Source of the DNA: Paenibacillus_AP thailandensis
Lineage (GTDB): Bacteria; Bacillota; Bacilli; Paenibacillales; Paenibacillaceae
NCBI RefSeq assembly: GCF_042685365.1
Contig: NZ_JBHUMY010000003.1
Location: forward strand, 60,470 to 124,469
Direction of reading: 5' to 3'
DNA length: 64,000 nucleotides
Under the pieces are notes generated by a model. It saw only the letters and a list, made by a program, of their open reading frames with translations. It did not search any database and was not told where the DNA came from. Each line of letters starts with the position of its first letter. Position 1 is the stretch's first letter. A program made the translations under genes and the position numbers. Shown here piece by piece: positions 1-9,814 of this stretch.

Positions 1-1422
1 CTCGTCCTGTCTCTTGCGGTATTATCCGTTCCTGCGCATGCCTTCGCCGCTGCGAACATCTCATTCGAACGTATCGACAACGAAATTAACGAACAGGGAA
101 GCCGGCTTGTATCCGCCGAAATGAACGGAGACGGCAACGAAGATATTATTGTCGCCGAATACGGCACCGGCATAAGTTTGATGAAAGGAAACGGGGAAGG
201 CACCTTTCAAATTCCCGTCTTCCTTTATGACGGATCCGAACAGTGGCTTGCCGAAGAGCTAAACGATGACGGGCTGGCCGATCTCATTGTTTACAGCGGT
301 TCAACGATACAGATTTTGCTGCAGCAACAAGACGACATTTTCCTCCCGGTCTCCTCGTACGAGATGGCCGGCGGCATCAACGGCATTACCTCCTCCGATC
401 TAAACGGAGACGGACACGCCGATCTGGCCGTTGCCAACCGTTCAGGCCGAATCGTGTACATGAGAGGATATGGAGACGGTACGTTTGACCTCGCCGGCCA
501 AACCGAACTCGGCTCCGGCCGGTTCCCGCTGCCGCCAACGATCGGAGATTTCAACGAGGACGGCAACGCGGACATGCTTGTCGGAAGCCAAGCAGGCGGC
601 ACTTCCGAAGAAAATCCGCACATTGCGCTATGGACCGGCGACGGCGATTGGTCTTTCGCCCCATCCCCTCCTTATTCCGCCAGATCCGAAGTAACCGCGT
701 TAGCCGCAGAAGATTTTAATGGGGACGGTCACTTGGACGCCGTATCCGGGCACCCGGGCAGCGCCCCCGAATTATGGCTCGGCAACGGCGACGGCACGTT
801 TCAGAGCAGCCCGCTGGACGGTTCGATCTTCGAGTCCGGCGTATCCATGCTCGATACCGGCGATTTCAACGGAGACGGCGTGACGGACTTGTTCGCGGTC
901 GGCGAAGGCTCGCGCCGGTCATTCTCCGTGGCTTACGGCAACGGCGACGGCACGTTTCAAGCCCCGGTCCACGAAGAAGATACGGACGAGGAGATTCGTT
1001 ATTACGCCATCGGCGATTATAACGGAGACGGCAAATCGGACGTCGCGCTTTCGTATGCGGATCAATTTACGATTTCCGTTTACATGGCCCGGGGCGACGG
1101 CCGGGCGAATGAGGATATCGCCCGGCCGGTATGGCCGGACGATCATGACCTTACCGTGACGGGTGCTACCTACGATTCGGCCGAGCTGCATTGGACTCCG
1201 GCCAGGGACAATGTCGGCGTAGAAGCTTACGAGCTGTATCAGGACGGGCATCTGATCCGGACCGTGACCGGAGCAACCGCTTCCTATCGGGTAACCGGCC
1301 TTGTCCCGGAATCGTCTTATTCCTATCATCTGGTGGCCGTTGACGCTGCGGGCAACCATAGCGGCAACAGCCGGACAGTACGGGTGACGACGCTTGCCGA
1401 GCCTGCAGGCAGCGAACCGTAA
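1..1422 (+). CDS. FG-GAP/VCBS repeat surface protein with C-terminal fibronectin III domain (5' partial)
   Basis: The reading frame is open from the first base of the window and encodes the end of a signal peptide (LAVLSVPAHAFAA) before the repeats, so the start lies just upstream; the ATG at 121 is internal. Six or more FG-GAP/VCBS repeats follow, each with a calcium-binding-like D-x-N-x-D-G-x-x-D loop (for example DLNGDGHADLAV and DFNGDGVTDLFA). These normally fold as a beta-propeller. The last ~85 residues are fibronectin type III-like (ELHWTPARDNVGVEAYELY). It is probably exported and involved in adhesion or carbohydrate binding. No sortase motif or SLH domain is seen at the C-terminus. 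A hairpin follows at 1472. Confidence 0.85.
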   Translation, partial: LVLSLAVLSVPAHAFAAANISFERIDNEINEQGSRLVSAEMNGDGNEDIIVAEYGTGISLMKGNGEGTFQIPVFLYDGSEQWLAEELNDDGLADLIVYSGSTIQILLQQQDDIFLPVSSYEMAGGINGITSSDLNGDGHADLAVANRSGRIVYMRGYGDGTFDLAGQTELGSGRFPLPPTIGDFNEDGNADMLVGSQAGGTSEENPHIALWTGDGDWSFAPSPPYSARSEVTALAAEDFNGDGHLDAVSGHPGSAPELWLGNGDGTFQSSPLDGSIFESGVSMLDTGDFNGDGVTDLFAVGEGSRRSFSVAYGNGDGTFQAPVHEEDTDEEIRYYAIGDYNGDGKSDVALSYADQFTISVYMARGDGRANEDIARPVWPDDHDLTVTGATYDSAELHWTPARDNVGVEAYELYQDGHLIRTVTGATASYRVTGLVPESSYSYHLVAVDAAGNHSGNSRTVRVTTLAEPAGSEP

Positions 1423-1471
1423 CACAAGCATTCGACGATGTTCGGCGGGAGCTGTTCCGGACAACCCCAAC

Positions 1472-1500
1472 AAGGCTGCCGTACGGCGGCAGCCTTGGCA
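1472..1500 (+). terminator. Hairpin terminator after the FG-GAP gene
   Basis: Perfect 9-bp arms AAGGCTGCC (1472-1480) and GGCAGCCTT (1488-1496) with a 7-nt loop. It lies between a plus-strand gene ending at 1422 and a minus-strand gene ending at 1543, so it may serve both. The T-tract is weak. Confidence 0.6.
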
Positions 1501-1542
1501 TTTACAATATGCCTTAAGCGCGAAGAGCGAATCGTTGGCTCG

Positions 1543-2352
1543 TTATCCGCCAACGCAAGACCGGTTATAGGCGGCGATTCGTTCGACGGCTTCGGCGACG
1601 GAATCTACGACTTCCGTCGCTTGCTTTTGGATGTCGGGGTGGCTTCCGCTCATTGCAAAGCTATGTTCCGTTGCCGCAAACATGGATAAATCGTTGAACG
1701 AATCCCCGATGCAAGCCACTTCGTGCGGCCGCAAACCCAATTCGTTCATGAAGAGCGACAGTCCCGCTCCTTTTGAAACGTTTACCGGCATGACGTCAAG
1801 GCAGTCTTTATCGGAAATAAACGCCTCGATCCGGCCTTCGAACCGTTCAAGCAATTCGTCCTTCAACCGAAATAATCGATCCAGCTCGCCGAAATAAACG
1901 ATCTTGCAGCATCTGAGCTCATCCGCCCTCAAGGCCTGTTCCATATCGGCGCGCACGCTGCAAGGCGTTAGAATCCGCGATTCGAACGGAAGCGACTTCT
2001 CGTTTCGTTCTTTTATATAATACGAATCGTCCGTGCAATGGACGAAGTTAACGAAATCGGATCCTCTCGTCGTTTCAAGAATACGGCAAGCTGTTTCCGG
2101 CTCAAAATCGGTGGAGGCCATAAACTTGCCGCCTTTCCTATGCACGGTCGCCCCGTTTTGGCCTATCACATGGTAACAGTCGTTAAACGGCTCCATGACA
2201 ATTCGAATTTCGGAATACATTCTGCCCGACGCGATGCACAATTCGTATCCTTCTTGAATCGCGGCCGCAACGGCGGCGCGGTCCCTGTCGTTCATCCGGC
2301 GCGAATGGTCCAATAACGTGCCGTCCAAGTCGCTGACAATCATTTTAATCAT
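1543..2352 (-). CDS. Cof-type HAD-superfamily phosphatase
   Basis: A haloacid dehalogenase-like hydrolase of the Cof/YidA subclass, about 269 residues, normal for the family. It starts with the nucleophile motif (VSDLDGTLLD) and has the motif III/IV region near the C-terminus (KGAGLSLFMNELG and CIGDSFNDLSMF), where two aspartates bind Mg2+. Such enzymes remove phosphate from sugar phosphates, flavin nucleotides or PLP; the substrate cannot be read from sequence. I chose the ATG at 2352 (MIKMIVSD); the frame also allows ATGs at 2361 and 2373. The start overlaps the end of the DeoR regulator, so the two are probably translationally coupled and act in the same sugar-phosphate response. Confidence 0.85.
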   Translation of the reverse strand: MIKMIVSDLDGTLLDHSRRMNDRDRAAVAAAIQEGYELCIASGRMYSEIRIVMEPFNDCYHVIGQNGATVHRKGGKFMASTDFEPETACRILETTRGSDFVNFVHCTDDSYYIKERNEKSLPFESRILTPCSVRADMEQALRADELRCCKIVYFGELDRLFRLKDELLERFEGRIEAFISDKDCLDVMPVNVSKGAGLSLFMNELGLRPHEVACIGDSFNDLSMFAATEHSFAMSGSHPDIQKQATEVVDSVAEAVERIAAYNRSCVGG

Positions 2353-3121
2353 CGTCCTCATCCCCCGATACAACCAATAATTCCACGTGATGCTCCGCGA
2401 GCTTCTCCATCATGTCCCGGCTCGGCTTCCGGTCGGTAATCAACAGGTCGATAGAGTCCAATCCCGCGATTTTGTAAAACATTTGATCGCCGAATTTCGT
2501 ATGATCGGCCAATACAACGACCTGCTTGGCGCGTTTAATCATCTCGTGTTTGACGACGCCGTCTTCTTCATGCGGATAAGACAAGCCGTCTGCGGTAATG
2601 CCGCATGCGCCAAGAAATAATTTGTCCACTTGGTAATCGGCCAGCTTCTCGATCGTCGATTGTCCGAATAAAAACCGGTGCTGCGGGTGCAGCTCCCCGC
2701 CAAGCAAATACGTTCTGACGGTCTTTTTCCTGGACAACACGTCCGCTATATCGATGGAATTGGTGACGGCGACGACCTGTTCGGCGGACAGGTTTTCCGC
2801 GGCGAATTGAACCGTGGTCGATGCGTCCATCATAATAAAATCGCCGCTTTTCACAAGCGATGCGGCAAAATGCCCGATTTCGCGCTTTTCGTCCGATTCC
2901 CTTACGAGCCGCTCCTTATATTCGTATATTTCCTTCGATTTTTTGGGCAATACCGCTCCGCCGTGCGTCCGGATCACGAGCCCAAGCTCCTCCATCTTCA
3001 ATAAATCCCGCCGGGCGGTATCGCGCGAAACGCCGAATTGCTGGCAAATTTCTTTAATGTCGATTCGTCGATGGCGGTTCAAATGCTCCATAATTCCGCC
3101 TATCCGTTCCTCTTGAAACAC
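2345..3121 (-). CDS. DeoR/GlpR-family transcriptional regulator
   Basis: 258 residues with the standard two-part build. The N-terminal winged helix-turn-helix (EICQQFGVSRDTARRDLLKM, about residues 22-42) is followed by the conserved RTHGGAV turn. The C-terminal DeoR sensor domain binds sugar phosphates and has the family's typical DASTT and LLGG segments. The start at 3121 is preceded by GGAAGGAGAG. DeoR regulators usually repress sugar catabolism and often sit beside a HAD phosphatase, as here. The target genes are not evident beyond the coupled HAD gene. Confidence 0.9.
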   Translation of the reverse strand: MFQEERIGGIMEHLNRHRRIDIKEICQQFGVSRDTARRDLLKMEELGLVIRTHGGAVLPKKSKEIYEYKERLVRESDEKREIGHFAASLVKSGDFIMMDASTTVQFAAENLSAEQVVAVTNSIDIADVLSRKKTVRTYLLGGELHPQHRFLFGQSTIEKLADYQVDKLFLGACGITADGLSYPHEEDGVVKHEMIKRAKQVVVLADHTKFGDQMFYKIAGLDSIDLLITDRKPSRDMMEKLAEHHVELLVVSGDEDDD

Positions 3122-3297
3122 GAATGGGATCTCTCCTTCCGCTCGTTGTTCCGAACTGCATCAGTCATTCGGCTTAAGTCATTTTGCGTTATTATAAGCA
3201 ATCATACATCATTATGAACTTATACACCAGTGTTTGTCGTTTATTTTGCAACAATGACTTACTGAATCCCAACGCTCAACGCGCAAAAAAAATGTAG

Positions 3298-3341
3298 AAG
3301 GGCTATGCCGCGAAGCCTTATTCGGCTCGGGCATAGCCCTT
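3298..3341 (-). terminator. Rho-independent terminator of the MBL-fold gene
   Basis: Arms AAGGGCTATGCC and GGCATAGCCCTT enclose a second, inner stem (GAGCCG/GGCTTCG). On the minus strand the stem is followed by CATTTTTTTT, a good T-tract. The outer stem sequence is reused in the terminator at 4891. Confidence 0.8.
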
Positions 3342-3371
3342 TCCCTTTCGGATAAAATAGTCCTCACCGGA

Positions 3372-4070
3372 TTAAGATTCCTCTCCGCTCCCCCGGCTCT
3401 CCGATTCCAATATTTCGTTCAGTCGCTCCTGAATATTGCCGGTGCATACGCCGCCATGATACGCGATAACCGTTTCGATAACGAGCTCCCGGAATTTTGC
3501 AGCCGACTTCAACGCCAGCCGACGGTCCAGCGTGAAATTCGGGTCGAACGGCCGCAGCTCGCCGTCCTGCGAGGTTAACGCATCGCCGGTTATTAACGTT
3601 TTGCTCGGAATATGGTACAGCGATATATGGTCCGGCGTATGTCCGGGCGTATAGATCACTTGGATGCCGCCGGCATAGGGCAGAACATCCCCGTCCTTAA
3701 GCGTAACGTCCACCTGTACCGGAGGAGCGGTCACCTTGCTTTTAATAAGCGGGGTTTTGCCGGTTAAATAAGGTACGGCTTCTTCATGGGCAAGCACCTG
3801 CACCGTTCCCCCGGAAGCTTGCACGAGCTCGGGAAGGCTGCCGATATGGTCGCGGTCCTGGTGCGTGATGATGATTTTCGTTATGTTCGCGAAAGGCACG
3901 CCTTCCCGTTCAAGCACGCTCTTTATAAGCTCCGACTGGCCGGAGAGCCCCGTATCCACGAGAATGGCGTTTTCCCCGTCCCACAGCACAGCCGGATATA
4001 CGACAAACGAGCCTCCGTTTACGTTCATATCCAGTTTGATCGCTTTAATACCCGCGTTTCGTTCACTCAT
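3372..4070 (-). CDS. Metallo-beta-lactamase-fold hydrolase
   Basis: 232 residues with the MBL metal-binding series. The core is THQDRDH (residues 69-75), an H-x-D-x-D-H variant of the usual H-x-H-x-D-H in which an aspartate replaces the second histidine. It is followed by YTPGHTPDH, ITGDAL and a late AYHGG histidine. The family covers thioesterases, lactonases and glyoxalase II-like enzymes, and no specific substrate can be assigned. It has no signal peptide, so it should be cytoplasmic. It is a single gene, divergent from the HD-domain gene at 4226, with a strong terminator downstream. Confidence 0.85.
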   Translation of the reverse strand: MSERNAGIKAIKLDMNVNGGSFVVYPAVLWDGENAILVDTGLSGQSELIKSVLEREGVPFANITKIIITHQDRDHIGSLPELVQASGGTVQVLAHEEAVPYLTGKTPLIKSKVTAPPVQVDVTLKDGDVLPYAGGIQVIYTPGHTPDHISLYHIPSKTLITGDALTSQDGELRPFDPNFTLDRRLALKSAAKFRELVIETVIAYHGGVCTGNIQERLNEILESESRGSGEES

Positions 4071-4225
4071 TTGGATCCTCCTCTCGTTGGAGCGGCAAAC
4101 CGTTCCAAACCCATCATATCACGAATGAATGAAATTCCAGAACGCGTTTATTATAAATTTACACTCGTCATTTATACTGGTGTCATAGCACCGCGATTTG
4201 AATTTATCGAAAAAGGAGCCGTCGC

Positions 4226-4855
4226 ATGGGTATTCATACGTATTTTCTATCGTTAAACGATTTAGAGCGTATTATTCGCTGCCCCGGTAAATTTAAATTC
4301 GAGGAACATAGCGTGTCCGCGCATTCCTGGAAGGTCGTTCAATACGCCAAAACGCTGGCGGACATCGAAGAAAGCAGAGGAGTGGCCGTCGATTGGAAAA
4401 AGCTTTATGAAATTACGAGCAGCCACGACTACGGCGAAATTTTTATCGGCGACATCAAAACTCCCGTGAAGCATCATTCGCTTGAGCTTAGGGCCATGCT
4501 GCAAAAGGTTGAAGAAGGGATGGTCGCCCATTTTATCGACGAGCATATTCCCGAGGAATTTAAGCCGATCTTCCGAAGGCAGCTGCGAGAAGGGAAAGAC
4601 GATTCGGTCGAAGGCAAAATACTGGAGGTTGCGGACAAGCTGGACCAAATTTACGAAGCGTTTGCGGAGCTCCGGCTTGGAAATCTCGAAAAAGAATTTG
4701 TCGTCATGTACCGCAACGCGTTAATCAAAATAAAAGAAATCAAGCTGCATTGCGTCGATTATTTTTTTGATTCGATTTTGCCGGATTTGGTGCAAGAAGG
4801 GTCCAAGTCGCCGATCGATATCGAGCAAATTACGCGGGAGGCGCTGTCGTCGTAA
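4226..4855 (+). CDS. HD-domain 5'-nucleotidase, YfbR/HDDC2-like
   Basis: 209 residues with an HD-type metal site: His33 (SAHSW), His67-Asp68 (SSHDYGE) and a later aspartate in VADKLDQIYE. The order and positions match, as I recall them, the deoxynucleoside 5'-monophosphatase YfbR of E. coli (His33, His68, Asp69, Asp137). The likely role is dephosphorylation of deoxynucleoside monophosphates in the cytoplasm. The start at 4226 has AAAAAGGAGCCGTCGC just before it. It is monocistronic with a hairpin shared with the convergent fructanase gene. Confidence 0.8.
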   Translation: MGIHTYFLSLNDLERIIRCPGKFKFEEHSVSAHSWKVVQYAKTLADIEESRGVAVDWKKLYEITSSHDYGEIFIGDIKTPVKHHSLELRAMLQKVEEGMVAHFIDEHIPEEFKPIFRRQLREGKDDSVEGKILEVADKLDQIYEAFAELRLGNLEKEFVVMYRNALIKIKEIKLHCVDYFFDSILPDLVQEGSKSPIDIEQITREALSS

Positions 4856-4890
4856 AGCGGCCGGCGCCGACTAACAGCGTTATAAATTCA

Positions 4891-4937
4891 AAAAGGGCTA
4901 TGCCCCAAGGTCTTGCGACCTCACGCATAGCCCCTTT
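4891..4937. terminator. Bidirectional terminator between the HD gene and the fructan operon
   Basis: Arms AAAAGGGCTATGC (4891-4903) and GCATAGCCCCTTT (4925-4937). A-rich and T-rich flanks on both sides allow it to work on either strand between two convergent genes. It shares its stem core with the hairpin at 3298. Confidence 0.75.
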
Positions 4938-4984
4938 GGAACCTCTTGATGATCCGGATTATCGTGACGGCCAAGCTCCGGTAA

Positions 4985-7900
4985 TTACCGCAACTCGGCG
5001 GACATGCTCCACTGCTGGCGATCCAGCCCTGCGATCGGATCGTTTAACGCAAGCGCCGTACCGTCCTCCGACACCTCCAGAGCCTTCCCGTTGTGCACCG
5101 ATGTAATGGTAGCCGTGCCGTTCTCATTGCGCTTAACGACCCATCGCTGGTTGTTGTAACCCAAGTAATCGTACAATTGAATTTTATTCTCGCTTGTATT
5201 CAAATCCAGCGCTTTCCCCCCTTCCATCCGGATCGAATAAGAACCATGCTCGTCTCCTGTCGGGACGAACACCCACGCCGTCAAACTTTCGCGATGAACG
5301 GTTACCGGCTCTCCGTTTTGATTTTCGGCCGCATATAAGGACCTGCCGGAAGCTTCGTTTGAAAGAACGGCCGAGGTTAAGCCCGCTTCCTGCCTATCGG
5401 TAGCCTGCACATTCTGGTAGACGGCTTGCCCCCCGAACACGTTGACGCCGAAATGCCCTTCCGCAAAAGTGCCGTCCATAACGTCGATAACGCTTTGGCC
5501 GTTAACGTAAATTTGGATATGAGGGCCGTTTGCTTCTATTTTTACGTGATAGGCTGTTCCCCGCTGAATAAATGCAGGCACTCGCCCTATAACCATGCGG
5601 TCCTCGAAATATCCGCCGATTTTATAGAACAGCCGGAAAGCCTTCATATTGGGATCGAGGTTAAAATAATAGCCGCTGCGCCCGTCTTCGCTCGCCCGGA
5701 ACAAAATAGAGCCCGCACCCCCGTCGCTGCCAAGCGTCATATCGGCCTCATAGATAAAGTTGCCGGCTGTCTCCCGCGCTACATAATTGGCATCGCTTGC
5801 GTAGCTTCCCCGGATTCCGTCCTTCGTCGTTATCCAGCTCGATGACGACCGATCCCGCTTCCAGCCGGTCAGATTGGTCACAAATTCGCCGTCGTACACC
5901 CGTATGGCGGCGCTTGCCGAGGCCCGGCCGTCCCGGGTTGAAACCGTGATGACGGCTTCCCCTTCGCCTTCAGCCTGCACCGTCGCTTGGCCGTTGCCTG
6001 CGGACACGATTCTCGCGATGCTTGAATCGCTCGAATTCCATTGCAGCAGCTGCTCTTCGTTATCGTCCAAAGCGCTGCGCTTGCCGTCAATTGCCGCATA
6101 TAACGTATCGCTTTGACCGACGGAGAGCTCTCTTGCGCTTGTGTCCATAACGACAGCGGCGGCTTCATCTCGATCGTTCCAAGCGTCCGCAAGGGCGTGC
6201 ACTCGCAGCGATATTATCTTGACCGGCCCGCCTTCGGCATAGAAGCTCATCCCAAGGCTTGCGGGATCCGGAAAAATAACATCGGAGAAAACGACTTCGC
6301 CGTCGTTTGCAAATGCCTCGACGGAAGATTCGTCGACTAAAATGTTCATCTTGATCCGGTTGGCCGCCGGCTGAAGCGGCGCTTCATGCAACGTCGAGAA
6401 TAGGCTGGAGAAGTCCGTCGCGCCGGACAACGAGCGGTCTATAAATACCCGCTGTTCGGCAATTCGGTAGCCGATAGTCGTCCGGTCGCCGTTCGCGCCT
6501 TCTCTTACGTTAAAGCCGATTTCCGTTGCGGAGCTGTCTGCAGGTATTTCAATTTCCGCTTCAATCTCGTAAGCCCCCGAGGTCAAACCTGCAAGCGGAT
6601 CGGACATTTGCGAGTCCGCCCATAGGTTTTCGGACTGAAAAAGCTTCGACCTTAATGAGCCCAGCTCCTGTATGGGAGCCTGGACAAGCCTCGGTCCGTC
6701 GCCGGTATTCCTTAGTTTCACTTCACGCGGAACGGTGAGCTGTCCCTTCCAGCCAACGGTAGGAAAAGCGAACGGATAATCCCAGTTCGTCATCCACGCA
6801 ATCATAATCCTCCGGTTATCCGGCATGTTGGAGAAGGACATGGAAGCGTAAAATTCCTTGCCATAATCGGTCTTTAACACTTTGCCGGCCGGATTGTCGT
6901 TTATGAACTTGCCCTCCGCGGTCAGCTGCCCGACGAAATATTCGGCGTCGGAGCCTTGGGTCGCGGGATTTGCGCCCGTACTGATCATCAGCACCCATTT
7001 CTTCTCGGCGCTTCCCTCCACGGTCAATTCAAACAAGTCGGGACATTCCCATACGCCCCCGCGGACATAATCCCCGTATCCGAAGCTGTCGGTGAACGTC
7101 CAGCTGATTAAATTCGTCGAAGTATAAAAGCGGATATGATCGCCGCCGGATACGACCATTACCCAGCGCCCGTTGGCCTCGTCCCGTACGACCTTCGGAT
7201 CGCGGAAATCCCATCCGCCCGGATCTTCTCCTTGCTTGCCGGGATTGTCGATTACGATCGGATGCTCCTTCGAATAGTGCCAGGTTCGTCCCCGGTCGGT
7301 GCTGTAGGCAAGACCGATGCGTTGATTGCCGTTATACGCGTCGGGATTATAAGAGGTATAATAAGCCAGCAGCCCGCTGCCCCCCGACCCGCCGAACAGC
7401 CCGGAGTCATTATTCAAGTCCGCTACGGCCGAACCCGACCATACATGTCCAAGCTCGTTCCAGGGCAGAGCTGTCGGAAGGCGCTTCCAATGGACCAGAT
7501 CCTCGCTGACGGCATGCGCCCACGTCCCCCCGTCCTGGTGAAACAGATGATATTCCCCTTCGTAATAAACAAGGCCGTTAGGATCGCTCGCGGAACCCCG
7601 GGCCGGCGTATAATGATAGTCCGGACGATACTTTTCCGTATAATAATCCGAACTTGCGGTCATATAAACATTTTGGAAATAGGCATGGCCCGACAAAACC
7701 GCAAGCCCGGCATATCCTTGTGCGTAGCTGTTGTCGGCAGCCTGCACCGCGGCATCTCCGTAGCCGTCTACGAATACGGTGATTCGGTTTCCCTTTGCAA
7801 TAATTTCGAGGTGATGCCGCACTCCTTGCAGCGATGGATAAATGCGCGCGGATGCAGCGATCACCGTTCCGTCCGCTTTCTTCAACTGAACGGCGATGCC

Positions 7901-8800
7901 GTCGCCGTCCTTCACTAATGCGGCTAAATAACCTGCCGACCCGTCGCTGCTCATCCGGAAAGCAAGAGCCGCTTCGGACTGCCCTTCATCGAAGGCGATA
8001 TCGCCTTCGTAAACGATATCGGTTCCCTGCCGGTCAAAAACCTGAACCGCCGGTTCGTCCGTCGCTCTCCCTTCCAGCCCTTTTAGATCCGGCTCCCATT
8101 CTCCCGCCTTCGACGCCGTCGATCCAAGATTGGCGTTCAGCTCGCTCACTTTAATATTTTGAAATAATGCCGAGCCATTGTATACGTTCAGCCCAAGCAA
8201 GCCTTTCGCGTATGCGGCGTCTTTCACATCAATAATAGGCTTGTACCGGCCGTCCCAATAGACCTTCAGGCTGCTTCCGTCCGCAATCACTTTCAGATGA
8301 TAGATTTCGCCCTTATGCAAAGCGACTTGCCGTTCTTCCTTTAGCCCGCTGTCGCCCGCCGCGTCTCTGAGGCGGATTAATTGCGCGTTCGGCACGATCT
8401 GCAGCATATACGAAGCCCACCCGTCCGCATTGGAACGGAATACCAGTGTCGCATCGGCTTCCGGATCTATTACTTTCACATCCGCCTCGTAAATGAAATT
8501 ATCCGAAGCGACGCCCGAGATCGCCATGACGTTCTCCTTCTCGTCGGAGGTCAGAAGCAAGCCCTCTTGCGTCGCTTCCATCCTCCCTGCTCCGCGGACT
8601 TGCCACCCCGTTAAATTCGTATGGATATTGGATGCGCTTTCAAAAATAGCCGGCCCCTCCTCGGTTTGCGTATTTGTATCGAGTGCCGCCGCCTCCGCAT
8701 TCCGTCCTCCTGTCGGCAAAACCGCTGCGGCCGCTGCGGAAAAGGTTACAAGCAGAACGGTCATCAGAACGGAAAAGCATTGCACCAGCTTCGCATTCAT
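4985..8800 (-). CDS. Secreted multidomain GH32 fructanase (levanase/inulinase type)
   Basis: About 1271 residues from the chosen ATG at 8800, which has GAGAGG six bases upstream; an earlier in-frame ATG at 8878 lacks this. A signal peptide (FSVLMTVLLVTFSAAAAA) directs export. Order of parts: two concanavalin/LamG-like sandwich domains (about 50-225 and 245-380), the GH32 catalytic propeller (about 400-720), its C-terminal beta-sandwich, a bacterial Ig-like BIG2 domain (about 880-960), a third LamG-like domain, and a C-terminal ricin-type lectin with QxW motifs (NNQRWVV, DRQQWSM). Catalytic residues are visible: nucleophile Asp406 (SDPNG), Asp534 (FRDPK) and acid/base Glu585 (WECPDLF). The long accessory set suggests binding of polymeric fructan at the cell surface. 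It is the last gene of the fructan operon. Confidence 0.9.
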   Translation of the reverse strand: MNAKLVQCFSVLMTVLLVTFSAAAAAVLPTGGRNAEAAALDTNTQTEEGPAIFESASNIHTNLTGWQVRGAGRMEATQEGLLLTSDEKENVMAISGVASDNFIYEADVKVIDPEADATLVFRSNADGWASYMLQIVPNAQLIRLRDAAGDSGLKEERQVALHKGEIYHLKVIADGSSLKVYWDGRYKPIIDVKDAAYAKGLLGLNVYNGSALFQNIKVSELNANLGSTASKAGEWEPDLKGLEGRATDEPAVQVFDRQGTDIVYEGDIAFDEGQSEAALAFRMSSDGSAGYLAALVKDGDGIAVQLKKADGTVIAASARIYPSLQGVRHHLEIIAKGNRITVFVDGYGDAAVQAADNSYAQGYAGLAVLSGHAYFQNVYMTASSDYYTEKYRPDYHYTPARGSASDPNGLVYYEGEYHLFHQDGGTWAHAVSEDLVHWKRLPTALPWNELGHVWSGSAVADLNNDSGLFGGSGGSGLLAYYTSYNPDAYNGNQRIGLAYSTDRGRTWHYSKEHPIVIDNPGKQGEDPGGWDFRDPKVVRDEANGRWVMVVSGGDHIRFYTSTNLISWTFTDSFGYGDYVRGGVWECPDLFELTVEGSAEKKWVLMISTGANPATQGSDAEYFVGQLTAEGKFINDNPAGKVLKTDYGKEFYASMSFSNMPDNRRIMIAWMTNWDYPFAFPTVGWKGQLTVPREVKLRNTGDGPRLVQAPIQELGSLRSKLFQSENLWADSQMSDPLAGLTSGAYEIEAEIEIPADSSATEIGFNVREGANGDRTTIGYRIAEQRVFIDRSLSGATDFSSLFSTLHEAPLQPAANRIKMNILVDESSVEAFANDGEVVFSDVIFPDPASLGMSFYAEGGPVKIISLRVHALADAWNDRDEAAAVVMDTSARELSVGQSDTLYAAIDGKRSALDDNEEQLLQWNSSDSSIARIVSAGNGQATVQAEGEGEAVITVSTRDGRASASAAIRVYDGEFVTNLTGWKRDRSSSSWITTKDGIRGSYASDANYVARETAGNFIYEADMTLGSDGGAGSILFRASEDGRSGYYFNLDPNMKAFRLFYKIGGYFEDRMVIGRVPAFIQRGTAYHVKIEANGPHIQIYVNGQSVIDVMDGTFAEGHFGVNVFGGQAVYQNVQATDRQEAGLTSAVLSNEASGRSLYAAENQNGEPVTVHRESLTAWVFVPTGDEHGSYSIRMEGGKALDLNTSENKIQLYDYLGYNNQRWVVKRNENGTATITSVHNGKALEVSEDGTALALNDPIAGLDRQQWSMSAELR

Positions 8801-8914
8801 CCGTTTCCCTCTCTTCATCAAATTTATTCGATGCCCGGCTTGGCCGGTAGGAGGGGGATTGCCGCCTATTGCCTTCAATCCCCGGCAAGCCAGCCTGCTA
8901 CCGCTATTGCCACC

Positions 8915-9814
8915 TCACGATACCGCCCCGCTCGTCCGCGCCCGCTCATAAGCCCGGAGCCCAAGCGCCAGCGCCCCGCATAACCCGGCTTGCTGCCCGA
9001 GTCCCGGCGGCACGATGTAATGCTCGATGTCGCTCTTGATTTCTTCAGCGCTGACATATCCGTTCAAATTGCGCCTGACCTCCTCCCGAATAAGCGGGAA
9101 CAGATGGGCTTGCTGCATGACGCCTCCCCCGAGGATGACCTTCTCCGGCGAGGTCATCAGAACGGCGGTTGAAACGGATTGCGCGATATAATAGGCTTCC
9201 ATCTCCCATGCGGGATGGTCCGGCGGCAGCTCGGCCCCTTTCCGTCCCCAACGGGCTTCGATGGCCGGGCCGGACGCCATGCCTTCCAGACAATCCCCGT
9301 GATACGGACATAAGCCGGGAAAATCGTCTTGCGGATGCCTCCGGGTCAGCATATGTCCGCCCTCCGGATGGACAAGCCCGTGTACCAGCCGGCCTTCCAT
9401 ATAAACGCCTACGCCCACTCCGGTTCCGATCGTGTAGTACAAGCAGCTGTCGACTCCTTTGGCCGCCCCCCATACGGCTTCTCCATAGGCGGCCGCATTG
9501 ACGTCCGTGTCCCAGCCGAAAGGGACGTGGAACGACCGCTTTAACGTTCCCAGAAAATCAAACCGTTCCCAGCCGGGCTTCGGCGTTGTCGTGACATAGC
9601 CGTACAGAGGGCTTCCGGAGCGAAGCCCGATCGGCCCGAATGAGCCGATGCCGATGGCGTCCGGCCGCTTATCAGCAAAATAGGCGATAACCTTGCCCAT
9701 CGTAACGTCCGGACGCTCCGTCGGGAAGCTTATCGAATCCTCGATAAGCCCGTGTTCGTTGCCGATGCCGCAAACGAATTTGGTTCCACCCGCTTCAATC
9801 GCTCCTATACGCAT
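8915..9814 (-). CDS. ROK-family fructokinase
   Basis: 299 residues. The N-terminal phosphate-binding loop is IEAGGTKFVCG, followed by the sugar-binding DTDVNAAAYGEAVWGA. A ROK zinc site (GGHMLTRRH, then CPYHGDCLEG) matches the bacterial fructokinase subgroup (YdhR/GmuE-like). The predicted reaction is ATP-dependent phosphorylation of fructose to fructose 6-phosphate in the cytoplasm. GGAAAGGAAGG precedes the ATG. It lies between the two GH32 genes, which fits phosphorylation of fructose released from fructans. Confidence 0.9.
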   Translation of the reverse strand: MRIGAIEAGGTKFVCGIGNEHGLIEDSISFPTERPDVTMGKVIAYFADKRPDAIGIGSFGPIGLRSGSPLYGYVTTTPKPGWERFDFLGTLKRSFHVPFGWDTDVNAAAYGEAVWGAAKGVDSCLYYTIGTGVGVGVYMEGRLVHGLVHPEGGHMLTRRHPQDDFPGLCPYHGDCLEGMASGPAIEARWGRKGAELPPDHPAWEMEAYYIAQSVSTAVLMTSPEKVILGGGVMQQAHLFPLIREEVRRNLNGYVSAEEIKSDIEHYIVPPGLGQQAGLCGALALGLRAYERARTSGAVS

